DNA of 64,000 bases from Portulaca oleracea (taxonomy: Eukaryota > Streptophyta > Magnoliopsida > Caryophyllales > Portulacaceae): positions 29,938,927 to 30,002,926 of the forward strand of contig CM055889.1 of NCBI GenBank assembly GCA_029582165.1, in the 5' to 3' direction. The notes below the pieces were generated by a model. The model was given only the letters and a program-made list of their open reading frames with translations, did no database searches and was not told the DNA's origin. Position 1 is the first letter of the stretch. Every line of letters starts with the position of its first letter. Shown in pieces: positions 44,833 through 57,300 of this stretch. Position numbers and translations under genes: made by a program.

Positions 44833-47221
44833 TTTTTTTATTATTAATAATTAATGTGTTTAGTGAAATTGTTACTTGAAGTGGTAATTATTTTTATTAT
44901 TAATAATTAATTTGTTTAGTGAAATTGTAATTGATAATTGAAGCGTTAATTATTATGATTATTAATATTATTATTATTAATGTTTAGGGTTTATTGTTTA
45001 GGTTTATGAATGTAATTGTTAATACTATTGTTATTAATATTACTGTTATTGTGATTAATAATGTTATTGTCATTGTTATTCTAAGTGATTAGTTTTATTG
45101 TTAATTATTTTAGAATAATTTGGTAAATATTGGGGTAATTAATGAATGTCACATTGTTCTGCAGTTTGAGCTAGAGGAGTTTGGCGGAGACGGTGTTGAT
45201 TATTCACCGTTCTTTGTGACACAAGATGTGTTTGAAAAAATAGAAGCAGTTCTTGAGTGGGCCAACGAAATAGCTCGGGGCATTGGGTTTAGGTTTGTAA
45301 AGGCATCATACAAGCAAAAAGATGTAGATAGTGCGCGGAGGTGTTACTTGAAGTGTTATAGGTACGACAAATATCGCGGGAAAATGATTGATCTTGATGC
45401 AGCAGCGAGTGGTCAGACGACGTCGACGAAGGCGTGCGGTTGTAAATTTGCCATTGTAGCATGGACACGTAATGAAACGGAATGGCGAGTTCGTGCTTGC
45501 GATGGAGACAGGGGGAAGCACAATCATAGGTTCATCGTGTACGAGGAAGGACATCGTCACGGAAACCCATTGAACTCTGAGATGAAACAACATGTGCGTG
45601 AAATGACCGACACGGGGTGCACGCCGGCCACTATACAGACATCGCTGAAGATAAAGTTCCCTGGTTGTAATTCAAACGTTCGACAAATATACAACGAGCG
45701 GGCGAAGATGCGCGCCGAGGGTATGGATGGGAGGACAACTCCCCAACAGTGTCTCCACTTGGCTAAGGCTGGCGGGTACATCTCCTATACAAACTTTGAT
45801 GATGAAGGCAATCTTCGTCAGCTCTTTTTATGTCACCCCTACGCATTGAAGTTGCTCCGTACATACCCGAATGTAATTCTCATCGACAGTACATATAAGA
45901 CAAACAAGGCGAAGTGGCCCTATGCGAGCTGGTTGGCGTGTCACCAACTAACAAAAGCTTCCAGATTGCTTACTCGTTCATGCAAGACGAGAAGAAGGAT
46001 TCCTATGAGTCGTTGCTTTGGAAGTTGCATGAGTTGTTGGGTCCCGATGTTACTCCGGGTGTGTTTGTGACGGACAAGGAGTATGTGTTGAGTGGAGCTA
46101 TTGCCAGAGTTTTCCCAAGTGTGCCTCACCTTTTGTGCATATGGCATATTGGGAACGATGTGGAGAATAGAGTCAACGCACTTACTGGGGGGAAGAAAAA
46201 TGGTTGCGGGCTACATTTCAAACATCATTTCTGGAACCCTATTGTTTATGCCGCGACTGTTGAGATTTTCGAGATGAAGTGGATGACTCTCCAAAGCGTG
46301 TGGATTGGAAAGAACAAAGAAGTTGTGAAGTATCTTAATGATACGTGGATGCCGTATAAGGAGAAATTTATTTGTGCTTTCACCGACAGGGTCCCTCACT
46401 TTGGGAACATTGCGACTTCCAGGGTGGAGAGCCAGCATTCTACTCTGAAATATTATATTGGAAGTGGGAGAGACACATTTGACCGTGTCTTTGCGAGGAT
46501 TCACCATCATTTGGAGAATCAACATACCGAGATTAAGAGGTTGCTTGAACAGTCTATGAGTGCGCATAGATATCATAGGGAATCTCGATTCTTCAAGCAT
46601 TTGCACGGTCATGTTTCTCATTATGCCATTGATTTATTAGCATTGGAGTTCAGTGAAATGGTGAAGATGAGGAAAGCTACAGACACACCCAAGTGCGATC
46701 ACAAGTTGTGGTCAACCCACCACCTTCCGTGTGCGTGTTCTATGATGCACTTGTACAATAATGGAGAGCAGTTGCAGTATACAAATTTAATAATGTTCTG
46801 GAGACAACTCACGGTCATTGGAGATGGTGACACCCCGGGGTCAAATGATGATCCATCGTCCCGGGACTTGAAGCTGTTTGAGTTGCTCGTGCGCAGTTCG
46901 GAGCAAGATCCAGCGGTGATACGCGGCGTATCCCGTGTCCTCCACGAGGTTGAATCCGAGAGTTCGATATTCGATCCAAGATTAGCCCCGCACATCGTAG
47001 ACCCAAAACTTCGGATCCACGTGACGCGAGCCCAGTGGGTTTGAGTACGGCCGAATATCGGGTCGTGGTAGCAAGAATAAGACGAACTCCTCGATGAGAA
47101 AGGGAACCAGTTCTTCTTCCGTCGGGATGGGTGAAACAAGTTTGATTTTCATTATCTATTTTTTATAATATAACAAAAAAACTAAATGCTCTTATTTATA
47201 AGACTGATGCGTCTTTTGATG

Positions 47222-47879
47222 TGCAGTTATTTCCAAGATGTGTAAAGATCCATTCCCGTACAATGACGATGTGCCACATTTCTTTCTACCATATATTGTT
47301 GGCTGGACGGATGTTGAGTCGGATGGAAACTGCAGGTTTAGATGCATTGCCGAGGCGTGTTTCGGGGGCCAAGAACAATGGCAAACTGTTAGGAGTACAA
47401 TGGAAAGTGAATTGTTGGCGCGTCCTAACATGTATTTGGTGGCACACCTTGGGTGTCGGGAGGAGTACGATGAATCGCTGAGCCGGATAAGTGGTAACAT
47501 GGCTGGACCAGCCATGTTTCAACATTGGATGTCGACTCCTGCGGATTTATTTCCAGCAGCGACAACGTTGAACATTATGTGGATCAACATTGCAACACAA
47601 GCTGGTGAATTTGAGCAGCTAGCTGAGTTATGTATATCAGTGTTACCCTTGAGATCAGGAACTGGAATGAGGGGACCTGCAAAAATATTCGGAATAGTGC
47701 ATGCATACAAGGCTCATTACATTCTTCTTCATTTACACAATCAGTGCCCTCTACCACCGATTCATACTGGGTGGCACCGAGGGAGAGACCGTACTGTTGA
47801 AGGTTGGGATGAGCCGTTTAAGACTCGTATTGATCAATGGAAAGGTCTTAGGGCTGCTCAAACCAGTTCTTTGTCTTAG
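47222..47879 (+). CDS. OTU-like cysteine protease domain of the MULE
   Basis: Follows an AG acceptor (TGATGTGCAG) and reads VISKMCKDPFPYNDDVPHFF. It then has the OTU core DVESDGNCRFRCIAEACFGG, with the catalytic Asp and Cys in DGNC. Later comes GIVHAYKAHYILLHLHNQCP, where the His of AHY fits the catalytic position, and PLPPIHTGW. The ORF is 214 codons from the first Met at 47238 and is intact. OTU proteases cleave ubiquitin-type conjugates. Plant MULEs with a transposase followed by an OTU domain are a known arrangement, so this is probably the last exon of the transposase gene rather than a separate gene. The stop is about 370 bp from the end of the convergent PMD reading frame. Confidence 0.78.
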
Positions 47880-48252
47880 GTATTAAACTGTATGCTCATA
47901 TATGTATTTGGATGGCATGACATTGTCTCTATGGTGCTTGTTAAATTCTTGTTCATTTTATTGTGATAATTAGTGGTGCTGAATAACTTTAAATAAACTA
48001 CACAACAGTAAAACCAACAATTAAAATACAACATATCAAGTTTACGATACAACCACACAAATTTAAACTTACATCAGTCTTAAAACGACCGACAGTCAAC
48101 CGAAAAATTAAAATGTTCGACACAAATTAAAAATTAACAACTAATTCTACTCATCCTCCTCCTCCTCCTGGTCGTCCTGCTGTTCGGGGACTTGGATATT
48201 CAATTGTGCGCACCATTGAGCATACAGATCAGACATAGCTGTGTAACTGTAA
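47880..48252. other. Intergenic between convergent MULE genes
   Basis: AT-rich. A CTCCTCCTCCTCCTGGTC stretch at 48155-48172 may be the end of the PMD coding tail, encoding an acidic run on the minus strand. Confidence 0.45.
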
Positions 48253-48419
48253 TCACTCACTTGCCTTGTCGCTTCGTGAGGACTGGGTGGCTGCAACATC
48301 GTCTGCGCTAGTTCCGCCCACATATATGCATATTAAGAAAAAAAAATAGAAAATTAGAATAATAACATTGGTTAGCTTATAATCGAGTAAAATATGCGAA
48401 ACTAATATTAAAGCATGCT

Positions 48420-50190
48420 TAGGGGTTTGTACCTGTTCGAGGGAACGCGGCTCATCGATTGTGGATTGGCTGTTGGAGGTGTTGTTGATCAAAAACTTAT
48501 GAGAATGTACCACAAACCAATCATTATATGCATCATCCACTTCAAATGGCACACGTTTTGTGCGTGGCAAAGCCGTCAGGGACAACATGTAACCAAAAGA
48601 AAATGTCCCCCAAGCAGTGTTGACGCTTAACTCATCAAACTCCAATCTGTACGGCCCCTTGGCCGGTCGTTCAGCTTTCCTAGGGCGGGGCAACATTGGG
48701 GGGACATGTTGTCGGTGCCCTATCTGATGGACAACGCGATTAGGCATGTACCACTCTGTCACGTCATATGTACGAATGGGGCCAATGTACAACGTCCTCT
48801 GGCAGGTCCTGTAAGGTGTACCTCCATAAGGGCACCAACACACCTTATCGGGCGTCAACGCGTCTATGGAGGCTCTCAACACCCGTATGCGTGTCTCCGA
48901 TCTAACCATGTGAGTGGGAAACCACCTGGGCGCGCGCGGTCCCCGAACCGGTTGCTCACTGTGTGGCCTAAATGATGGAAAATACTCATATATCCAGGCC
49001 TGCAAAAGGGTCAAACACCCAGCTATCTTCGCCCCACCGCCGCCATCCCTAATCGCCGATACAGTGCGCCATGTAATCGTATTCTGCAAATCAGTATCGA
49101 CAATATCGATTAGGCCACGGATGCGGACGTACTCTATCCCTCGATTTGTCCACGAGGATAGTGTTTCCTAACAAGCTCAACAACCATGCACGTGTCCTAT
49201 GGGGAAGGGGGTACATGGGCGAAACAGCAATCGACCTCAAATCGACATCAGCCATGGCACCCTTGTCATAAATGCCCATTTTCTTTAGTTCCGGCATAGG
49301 CTTCATGAAAATAGCCGAAACGAACTCATTAACCGCTGCCCGAGCAAGACAATCATGCATCATACATCAACTGAAAGGCCCAAAAAGTGTTCCACATCAT
49401 GCAACATGATAGTCATTTCACCAAAGGGAAGGTGAAATGTGTTCGTGTCGGGTTGCCACCTCTCAACGAAGGCCGAGATCAGCGTCATATCGATGTTTTC
49501 GTACATCAAATCTAACAAAGAGGTCAGTTGGACATTTTGCAGTGCACACTGGCATACGGGATCCATTGAGGGCCTCATTGACCTCAATTCCCTCAACGCA
49601 TTCCTCTTCGTCACGCAATCAAGAACTGCTGCCGACGAACGCTCCCGACCGTCCCATATTACCCGAGCGATGTGACCTCCAAAGCTCGGTATAATGTCCC
49701 CCAATTGTGGTCCCCCGGGAACATTACCGTCAATCTTCCAGTCTTCCTCATTTCTCCGGCTCCTCTTACTTTGCCTGTTGCTGCTGCTACTGCTCGCCCC
49801 AGCCTCGCCACCTGCGTCTCCCCCATGTCGCAGTGGGGCAAACCTCCTTGACGCATCTCTCAACGGCTCGAACCCCGTTTGCCTGTACACTGAAGTAGGA
49901 GGAGGCGCTTCAGAAGTAGGGATCGCCCCCGGGACTTCAGGCTCTGTCCCGTCGTCCCCCGTTGTCTCCGTGTCGGTTGAGTAATCAATTAAGCCTTGCG
50001 TGGTCTGACTGTGCGTGTCCTCCGGCTGCCCAACCGCATCAACAGGTGCTTCAGTGCCTCGGCCCCTACGTCGTGCTGACGCAGTCACATTACGTCAGTG
50101 CGGGTTCCCAGTTTCAAACCCCTCTCCAACCAAACGGAAGCTGGTTCGACCTATCTAGAAACCCGGAAGCCCTGCCCCTACCTGCCATAT
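48420..50190 (-). pseudogene. MULE-borne plant mobile domain gene
   Basis: Minus-strand PMD gene. Probable start MAGRGRASGFLDRSNQLPFG at 50188. 50088-49360 has a Ser/Arg-rich N-terminus and the core FVERWQPDTNTFHLPFGEMT then LHDVEHFLGLSVD. 49363-49091 has RAWLLSLLGNTILVDKSRDR, broken by a frameshift near 49130. 49089-48420 has QAWIYEYFPSFRP, EWYMPNRVVHQIGHRQHVPP and GPYRLEFDELSVNTAWGTFS. At least two frame changes occur, one near the start and one near 49130. PMDs occur in host proteins (MAIN/MAIL) and in MULE and gypsy transposons. Its role in the element is unknown. It would be transcribed from the right TIR. Confidence 0.8.
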
Positions 50191-50204
50191 TAGATCACCT
50201 GCAT

Positions 50205-50820
50205 AATAATAAAAAAATATTTAACTATACATTGATAATCTAAACCCAAAAACCTAAATTAAATCATAACAATAATATTAACATTTACATTGATAAAATT
50301 AAATAATAACAATAACAATTAAACTAAATAATAACAATAACAAATAAATTAAATAATAACAATAACAATTAAACTAAATAATAACAGTAACAATTAAACT
50401 AAATAATAACAATAACAAATAAAATAAATAATAACAATAATAATAACAATCACAATAATAATAACATTCATCTTTAAATATAATATATAATAAAATACAA
50501 TTATAATAACAATCACAATATAATATCTTTAAATATAATATATAATCTTTAAATTAATTAATAAAATACATTAACAATAATAATAACAATTATATTAACA
50601 TTAATATTAATAACAACAATATTAACATTTACATTGATAATTAACATAATAAAAATTACAATTAAATTAAATAATAACAAAAACATTCACAATATTAATA
50701 ATAATAACATTCATCTTTTAATATAATATATAACAAAATTACAATTATATTAAATATTCATATTTTACAATTTTATAATTATTACATTCCTAATAATATT
50801 ATCAAAAATAAATATAAATA
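50205..50820. repeat. MULE right A/T spacer, AATAATAACA array
   Basis: Degenerate (AATAATAACAATAACAATTAAACTAA)-type repeats. They are the inverse of the TTATTATTGTTATTATTG tracts at 43580-43960 and 44840-45110, so the element has an inverted A/T architecture at larger scale than its TIRs. Confidence 0.7.
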
Positions 50821-50854
50821 TTCGGAATTAATAAAAAAATTTCTTCTTCTTGTG

Positions 50855-51035
50855 CGATCTCGACAAACCGCGGCCGGTTTGCGCGCTATTCAGACAAACG
50901 CGGCCACGCGGCGCGGTTTCGCAAACCGCGACAGATTTGTCGCGTGTCGATCTCAGCAAACCGCGGCATTGCCGAGATCGGTACGCGGCAAGCCGCCGCT
51001 ATTGCCAAGATCGGCGCGCGGCACGGGCCATTTTC
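50855..51035. repeat. MULE right subterminal CGCGG-rich patch
   Basis: GC-rich island with AAACCGCG repeated at about 50865, 50923 and 50957, plus several CGCGGC words and GCCGAGATCGG / GCCAAGATCGG copies. It is mirrored by 43370-43560. It could hold transposase-binding or promoter sites. Confidence 0.6.
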
Positions 51036-51384
51036 CGGAAAATCTTCGATTCGCTGTTTTTTTTTTCAAATTTCAAACTCAAATTTAACAATTATAAACA
51101 CATAAAACTTACAAGAATATCGTCGTTTTCAATCCCCGGGAAGATGTTGATGTTGTAGCGTATCTCGTCGTCGTTAGTAGATAGCGTTTTTTAGAGAGAT
51201 AAATTAGAGAGAAGGTGGAGAGTGAGATTATGAGGGTGAAGAGCGTGATTGGAAATTATAATGAAAAGGTGGGCGACATTAGTAAAAAGGTGGACGAAAC
51301 ATATAGTAAATGGGTATTTTTATGCTTCCCGTCCCCCTAAAAATTTGCAAGAGTTGCATCTCCTTCTCCGTGTGTGTATCGTAG

Positions 51385-54300
51385 ATGGGAGCAGCAGAGT
51401 ACCACTCCAAAGACTTCGAATGGGAAGACTTGAGAAGACAAGTAGAGACCGACTCTTCACTGGCCTTCCATTTCTCTCCTTTCCATTCTTCTTCTTCTTC
51501 TTCTTCTTCTTCTTCTTCTTCTTCATCGCCTTCTGCAGATTCTCAAGCATGGTCCCAATTCCATTCTCGCCACTTCACTGGCAAATTCTTCAAGGTAACA
51601 CCTTTCTTCCCTTATATTTCCCACTTCCTCTGCAAATTATTATTATTATTATTATTTCGCCATTCTAATTTCCGGGTCTGTTTTATCTTCATGTCAAATG
51701 TCAAATTCACCAGTCAGTGTTATTATTATCCAGGTCTAATTGACGAATACGTGCTTCCTTATTCAAACCTAATTGACTTCCCATCTGATGCAAATACTTA
51801 CGTGATTGATAGCCAAATATAGTTTCCCATCAACAACGGCGGTTGTAATTGTCAAGTTTGTTATCATACAAATGTAACTGACAAAATTACGAAGGTGGAT
51901 AAAATTCCCATGGAGAACTTGTTGTAAAAATTGATGATATTGAAATGTGGATCAAGAAAGTTGAGATTCAGAGAGAAATTTGTGTGTATTTCATATATCA
52001 CAGTAAGGATCCCAAGGAGGGATATATATACACATACACCAACTAACTGCATAACAAGAAAATGAGGGAAATAACAAACTAACTAACACTAACAAACTCT
52101 TGATGAATATCTATACTTCACATCCCCTCAAGGTGGATTTGGTGGATTGTCCAACAAATTCAGCCTTGAAGAGAGGTAATGATGCTGTGTTTCTCCCAGA
52201 GGTTTAATCATAATGTCTGCAATATGACTTTGAGAGGAGACATAGTGAGTGGCTAAGAAACCTTCCAATAGTTTGTCTCGAGTGTAATGGTAATCAATCC
52301 TCAGATGTTCGGTTCTATCATGGAACATAGGGTTCTCTGCGATGTAAATTGCTGCTTTATTGTCACAATGGAGTGAAATTGGTAAAGAAACATTGACCCC
52401 CAGCTCCTGTAACAGTTGTTGAAGCCACTCCAGTTCAGATGTATAAAATAAGCCTTTATTCACTGATCCTTTTAGATATCTCAATACATGTAATGCAGCC
52501 TGATATTGTCTGTCAGTGGGTTGTTGCAAGAACTGGCTTAAGTGTTGTACTGCATAGGAAATATCAGGCCTAGTAAGATTGAGATATAAGGGTCTCCCAA
52601 TGAGCCTCCTATAAGGCTCAGGATATGATAGAAGAACCCCAGAATTATCATCAAGCTTCAGACCTCTAGGTAAAGGAAACCTAGCAGGTTTGCTGGCAGT
52701 GAGACCACTATCTTGCAAAATGTCCATAACATATTTCCTCTGATTGAGAATGATGCCAGCAGATGACCTTGTCAATTCAATGCCAAGAAAATACTTAGCT
52801 AATCCCAGATCTTTGATGGTGAATGTTGAATGTAAATCAACCTTGATTTGTTGAATAGCACTATGAGCATCTCCAGTGACTAGTAGATCATCCACATAAA
52901 CCAAAATGTAAACATGTTTCCCATCAACCTCCTTTGAAAAAAGTGAATAATCACTTTTACATTGAGCAAATCCCTTGCTAATCAGAAACTTAGTAAGCTC
53001 TAAGTTCCATTGCCTTGAAGCCTGTTTCAATCCATAAAGGGATCTTACCAATTTACATACCGGACCAGAATGAGCCTTTTGATACCCATCAGGAGGTATC
53101 ATATACACCTCCTCATCAATATACCCATGCAAAAAGGCATTGTTGATATCAAGCTGAAATAATGGCCAATTTTTTGCTGCTGCAAGCGCTATAACAAGAC
53201 GAACAGTAGTAAGCTTTGCAACAGGAGAAAAGGTATGTTTGTAATCCTCGTCTTTGACTTGCTCGAAGCCTCTAATCACAAGTCTAGCCTTATGTCTCTC
53301 AACAGACCCATCGAGCTTAAACTTGGTCTTGTAAACCCACTTAGATGAGAGAGCTTTCTTCCCTGGAGGTAGAGATGTGAGAATCCAAGTCCCATTTGTT
53401 TCCAGGGCTTCAAGCTCTCTATCCATTGCCTTTACTCATTCAGGATGTTGTCTAGCTTGTTTATAAGTACTTGGTTCAGGGACTTGTAATACTTTGCCAG
53501 AGAAGTCATATATGAGGAAGAAAGATGAGAAAATTTAGTTTGATCAAGAATAGGATGAGGTATTTCAGGTGTAGAAAAATGAGGAGAAAGGGTTGTAATG
53601 GAAGCTGCTGTAGCCTTTGATTTAGATTTGTTTGTACAAGTAAAGTCTTTTAGCCAAGAGGGAGGGCCTCTAGTTCTAGTAGATCTTCTCAGTTCAGGAG
53701 AAGGAGAAAAAGAGGGTTGAGATATAGGAATTGATGGAGGTATAGGAATAGGTTGATCATGAATTTGATTAGAATTAGAAGTTCTTTGTGTATGATCAAT
53801 AGAAGAATGATGTGAACTATTAGGTGATTGAAACTGATTAGGAGCAGTAGGTGGTGTAGTAACAGGAGGAGTGTAGTTAATATCTTCAGTATCAAGAAGA
53901 CAATCATGTAAAGGAAACAAAGAATCTCCATGACTATCATCAGTATTAATATTTGGTGCCAAATTTTGTTTAAAAGGAAAGATGTGCTCTTGAAAAACAA
54001 TGTCCCTACTGTGAAAAACACGTTTGGTTTGTAAATCAATAACTTTATAACCTTTTAAACTAGTGGTGTATCCCAAAAGAACACACTTAGTTGCTCTAGG
54101 AGCAAACTTGTCTTGTATGCCTATGTTATGTGTAAAACAGAGACATCCAATGGTTCTTAGTTCTTTTAAATCTGTTTTTTTTTTTTTTTATTATAAAGAA
54201 CCTCAAAAGGACTTTTCCATTGAAGAATAGCTGTAGGAAGTTTGTTTATTAGGTGAGTAGCAGCAAGAATACAATCACCCCAAAAGGTTTTAGGAAATCC

Positions 54301-57300
54301 TGCTTGAAACATGATGTCTATGCTTCCTTTCTGCAATCCCATTTTGTTGGGGAGTTTTAACCATAGATCTTTGTATTAAAATGCCTTTTTCTTGGGAAAA
54401 TTTTTAAAACAGTGGCATTAATGAATTCTGTGCCATTATCTGTTCTAAATTGATGATTTTTCTTATTAAACTGTTTCTTGATCATTTTGTAAAAATCAAT
54501 GATAGTATGAGCAGCTTGATCTTTACTTCTAAGAAGTACAGTCCAAGTGTATCTACTAAAATCATCAACCAGAGTTAGAAAATAATTTGCTCCAGAATGA
54601 GCAGTGGTTTTGTATGGCCCCCATAAATCCATGTGAATCAACTCAAAAGGAGATTGAGTGGAAATTGAGCTTCTATTAATAGGTAATCTATGAGATTCTT
54701 GCAAACATCATAATTGTATTTATCAGGAATTTGGATATTACAATCTAAGTGTTTCATCTTAGACAAAGAAGTATGCCCTAATCGAGCATGAAGAGTATCA
54801 ACAGTAGAATTGACAACATTATATGAAAAGCAAGAAGGCTTAGAAGAAAAACTATGATTATCTATGGATTGAGACATGATTTTGCTAGAGCTTTCATTGA
54901 CCCTTTCATTTGCTATTGAATGTAACTTGTACAAATCACCTTCTCTTGGAGCTACATCAAGAACCTTATTAGTTGTAAGGTCCTGGAATATACAAGTATT
55001 AGGGTAAAAAGTGAGACATAGGTTGTGATCAACAACCAATTGACTAATAGAAAAAAGGTTATACTTGAATTCAGGGACAAAGAGAACTTTCTTGAGGTTT
55101 AAATGCGAGGTAAGTTGTATATGACCTGTTTGTGAGACATTTTTGAGGGTTCCATCAGGTAAAATGATGTGAGTAGGTTTAGAAATGGGTGATGAATAGG
55201 AGAAAAGTTTAGGATTGAAACACATATGATCACTGGCTCCTGTATCCACAATCCAAGAACTCAAAAATTCAGAATTAACAGTAGAATCAACATTAGAATG
55301 AGAGCTTGTGGACTTACCAGCAAAATGTGCAAAGGCTGAGTCAAAGCCACTACCAGACTCATTACTGCTGGAATCTTGCCTACCCTTCATCCATTTCATC
55401 ATCTCCTGAGCTACCAAAGTTTGTATCATGCTTGTATTCAGTTGACTGACATTGGTGGTGTTGTTTTCTTGATCATCCAGAGGTGTAATGTCAGTCTCTG
55501 TGCTAGTAACATTCCCAGGAACTCTTCCTTTGTTTATCCTTGATTTATCATACCACTCCGGGTATCCAATCAGTTTAAAACACTGATGAATAGAATGCCC
55601 TTGTTTCTTGCAATGATTACAATATAAAGCAGCTTTGTTCTTCCTGTTATCAACCTTCCCTCTTCCTGCTCCTTTTGAAAAGAAAGCTCCAGCTGTGTCT
55701 GCCTCCTTAAGAGGTCTGGTTGTATTTGCAGCAAATTCTTTGATAGTATTAATACTGCAAGAGACTTGTCTTTGTTTCTCAACTCTCTGAATCATAGCAT
55801 AAGCTTTGCTTATGCTTGGTAAAGGATCTTGCAGAAGTATTTGACTTCTGATGGAATCATATTCATCATTCAGATGAACCAAAAAATGCACCAGCTTCTT
55901 CTTTTCTTCAATTTCCAGCATTTTCTTGAGTGCTTCACAAGATTTAGTGCACCCACGTACATGAATGTCAGAATAGGTATTCATCTCTTCCCATAGCTTC
56001 TTTAATTTTGTATAGTAAATTGCCACACTATATGTACCTTTATACACATCAGTGATTTCATTCCCAATCTGGTATAGAAGAGGTCCATTGCTTTCTCCAA
56101 ACCTCTCTACTAACTCAGTCCATAGAAATTGTGCAGAATCAATGTACATAAATGATTCTGACAATTATGAAACCATTGCACCTAACAACCAACTCATCAC
56201 CATACTGTCAACTCGAACCCACTGATTGTATGAAGATGTATTTTCTGAGGCTTCTCGCATTTTCCATCCAAGAATCCCAACTTATTCTTGGTCCTCAAGG
56301 CCATTTGCATAGCCCTACTCCATACCATAGAAATTGTGCAGAATCAATGTACATAAATGATTCTGACAATTATGAAACCATTGCACCTAACAACCAACTC
56401 ATCACCATACTGTCTAACTCGAACCCACTGATTGTATGAAGATGTATTTTCTGCAGGCTTCTCGGATTTTCCATCCAAGAATCCCAGCTTATTCTTGGTC
56501 CTCAAGGCCATTTGCATAGCCCTACTCCATCTTCGAAAGTTAGCTCCATTGAGCTTGATGCTGATGAACTGGAGCCCTAGATGATCTGAAGCTTGTAAGA
56601 ATTGGGGGTCATCATTATAGATGTTTTCCCCAGTAGCCATAGATGTAAGGATGAATTTGTGTAAACCAGGAATTATGAGCCTTAAGGCTCTGATACCATG
56701 TGAAATGTGGATAAAGAAAGTTGAGATTCAGAGAGAAATTTGTGTGTATTTCATATATCACAGTAAGGATCTCAAGGAGGGATATATATACACATACACC
56801 AACTAACTGCATAACAAGAAAAGAAGGGAAATAACAAAACTAACTAACACTAACAAACTCTTGATGAATATCTATACTTCACAGTGATGCTCAATTGTTT
56901 ATCATTGTGGCTATTTGTTCTTTCGCATAGAGTGGTCGTAACTCGTACTAGATGCACATAGTTTTCTCTGTAACATTTGTGATCTGTGTTGATTTGAAAC
57001 AGGATGTTTAGTTAATGGTCATTGGGTTTAATCTTACAGTCCTCAATCCTTTGATGGACCCAACGTATTCTGTAGATTATTGTGGAATATTTCTCAAATA
57101 ACGAATCAAAGTATGTCAGGATGTGTACAAGAGACATTAATCATTTTTCCTGTGGGTTGGGATGTTGATTTTGAACTTCTGAGTCTCTTTGATTTCGTGC
57201 ACTACTTTGTGTGATTTTTTATTTTTATTTTTTTTATAGCTTTTATGCCTGTATAATACTATTGTTCTGTCTGCAGGAGAGAAGGTACTTATTGAAGGAA

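Larger units (their letters stand above)
43248..47150 (+). pseudogene. MULE transposase
   Basis: Probable exon 1 at 43248-43286 (MSIEGGNSSEAEE) ends at GT. Exon 2 starts after the AG at 45164 and is in frame (FELEEFGGDGVDYSPFFVTQ). A FAR1-like zinc-binding region follows (CYLKCYRYDKYRGK, KACGCKFAIVAW, KHNHRF). The MULE transposase core then has VILIDSTYKTNKAKW (first Asp), PGVFVTDKEYVLSGAI (second Asp), VPHLLCIWHIGNDV with the conserved C..H block, and NIATSRVESQHSTLKYYIGS. A SWIM-like CDHKLWSTHHLPCACSMMHL follows. One base is missing near 45913 in the core, switching frames. A second frame change near 47035 precedes a basic GRGSKNKTNSSMRKG linker. The OTU domain follows across a short intron. 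Confidence 0.85.
43089..51309. mobile_element. MULE with transposase-OTU gene and PMD gene
   Basis: 8.2-kb Mutator-like element. TIRs of about 45 bp share CCACCTTTTTACTAATGTCG: 43089-43130 on the left and 51265-51309 on the right, inverted. A possible imperfect 9-bp target duplication is TAGGGTATT (43080-43088) and ATGGGTATT (51310-51318), 7 of 9 matching. It carries a plus-strand MURA-type transposase followed by an OTU protease, and a convergent minus-strand PMD gene. Subterminal zones mirror each other, with a CGCGG-rich patch next to a long A/T spacer on both sides. Transposase and PMD have frameshifts, so this copy is probably defective. Confidence 0.82.
51942..56883 (-). mobile_element. 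Copia element E in methyltransferase intron 1
   Basis: 4.9-kb Copia element with short LTRs: 51942-52122 (181 bp) and 56701-56883 (183 bp), TGAAATGTGGA..TACTTCACA on the plus strand. The two LTRs are nearly identical, so the insertion is recent. The minus-strand primer site TGGTATCAGAGCC (tRNA-iMet type) is at 56686-56698. The polypurine tract (GAGGGGA) is at 52123-52129. No clean TSD: GATAT precedes and GTGAT follows. Orientation is opposite to the host gene. Gag carries a duplication and RNase H a deletion, so this copy is not autonomous. Confidence 0.9.

Noticed and set aside
51320..51550. Minus-strand ORF with a lysine-rich run
   Set aside because: It is the antisense shadow of the (TTC)13 repeat in methyltransferase exon 1.
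56686..56698. tRNA-Met gene fragment
   Set aside because: Only 13 nt complementary to the tRNA 3' end; it is the primer-binding site of Copia E.
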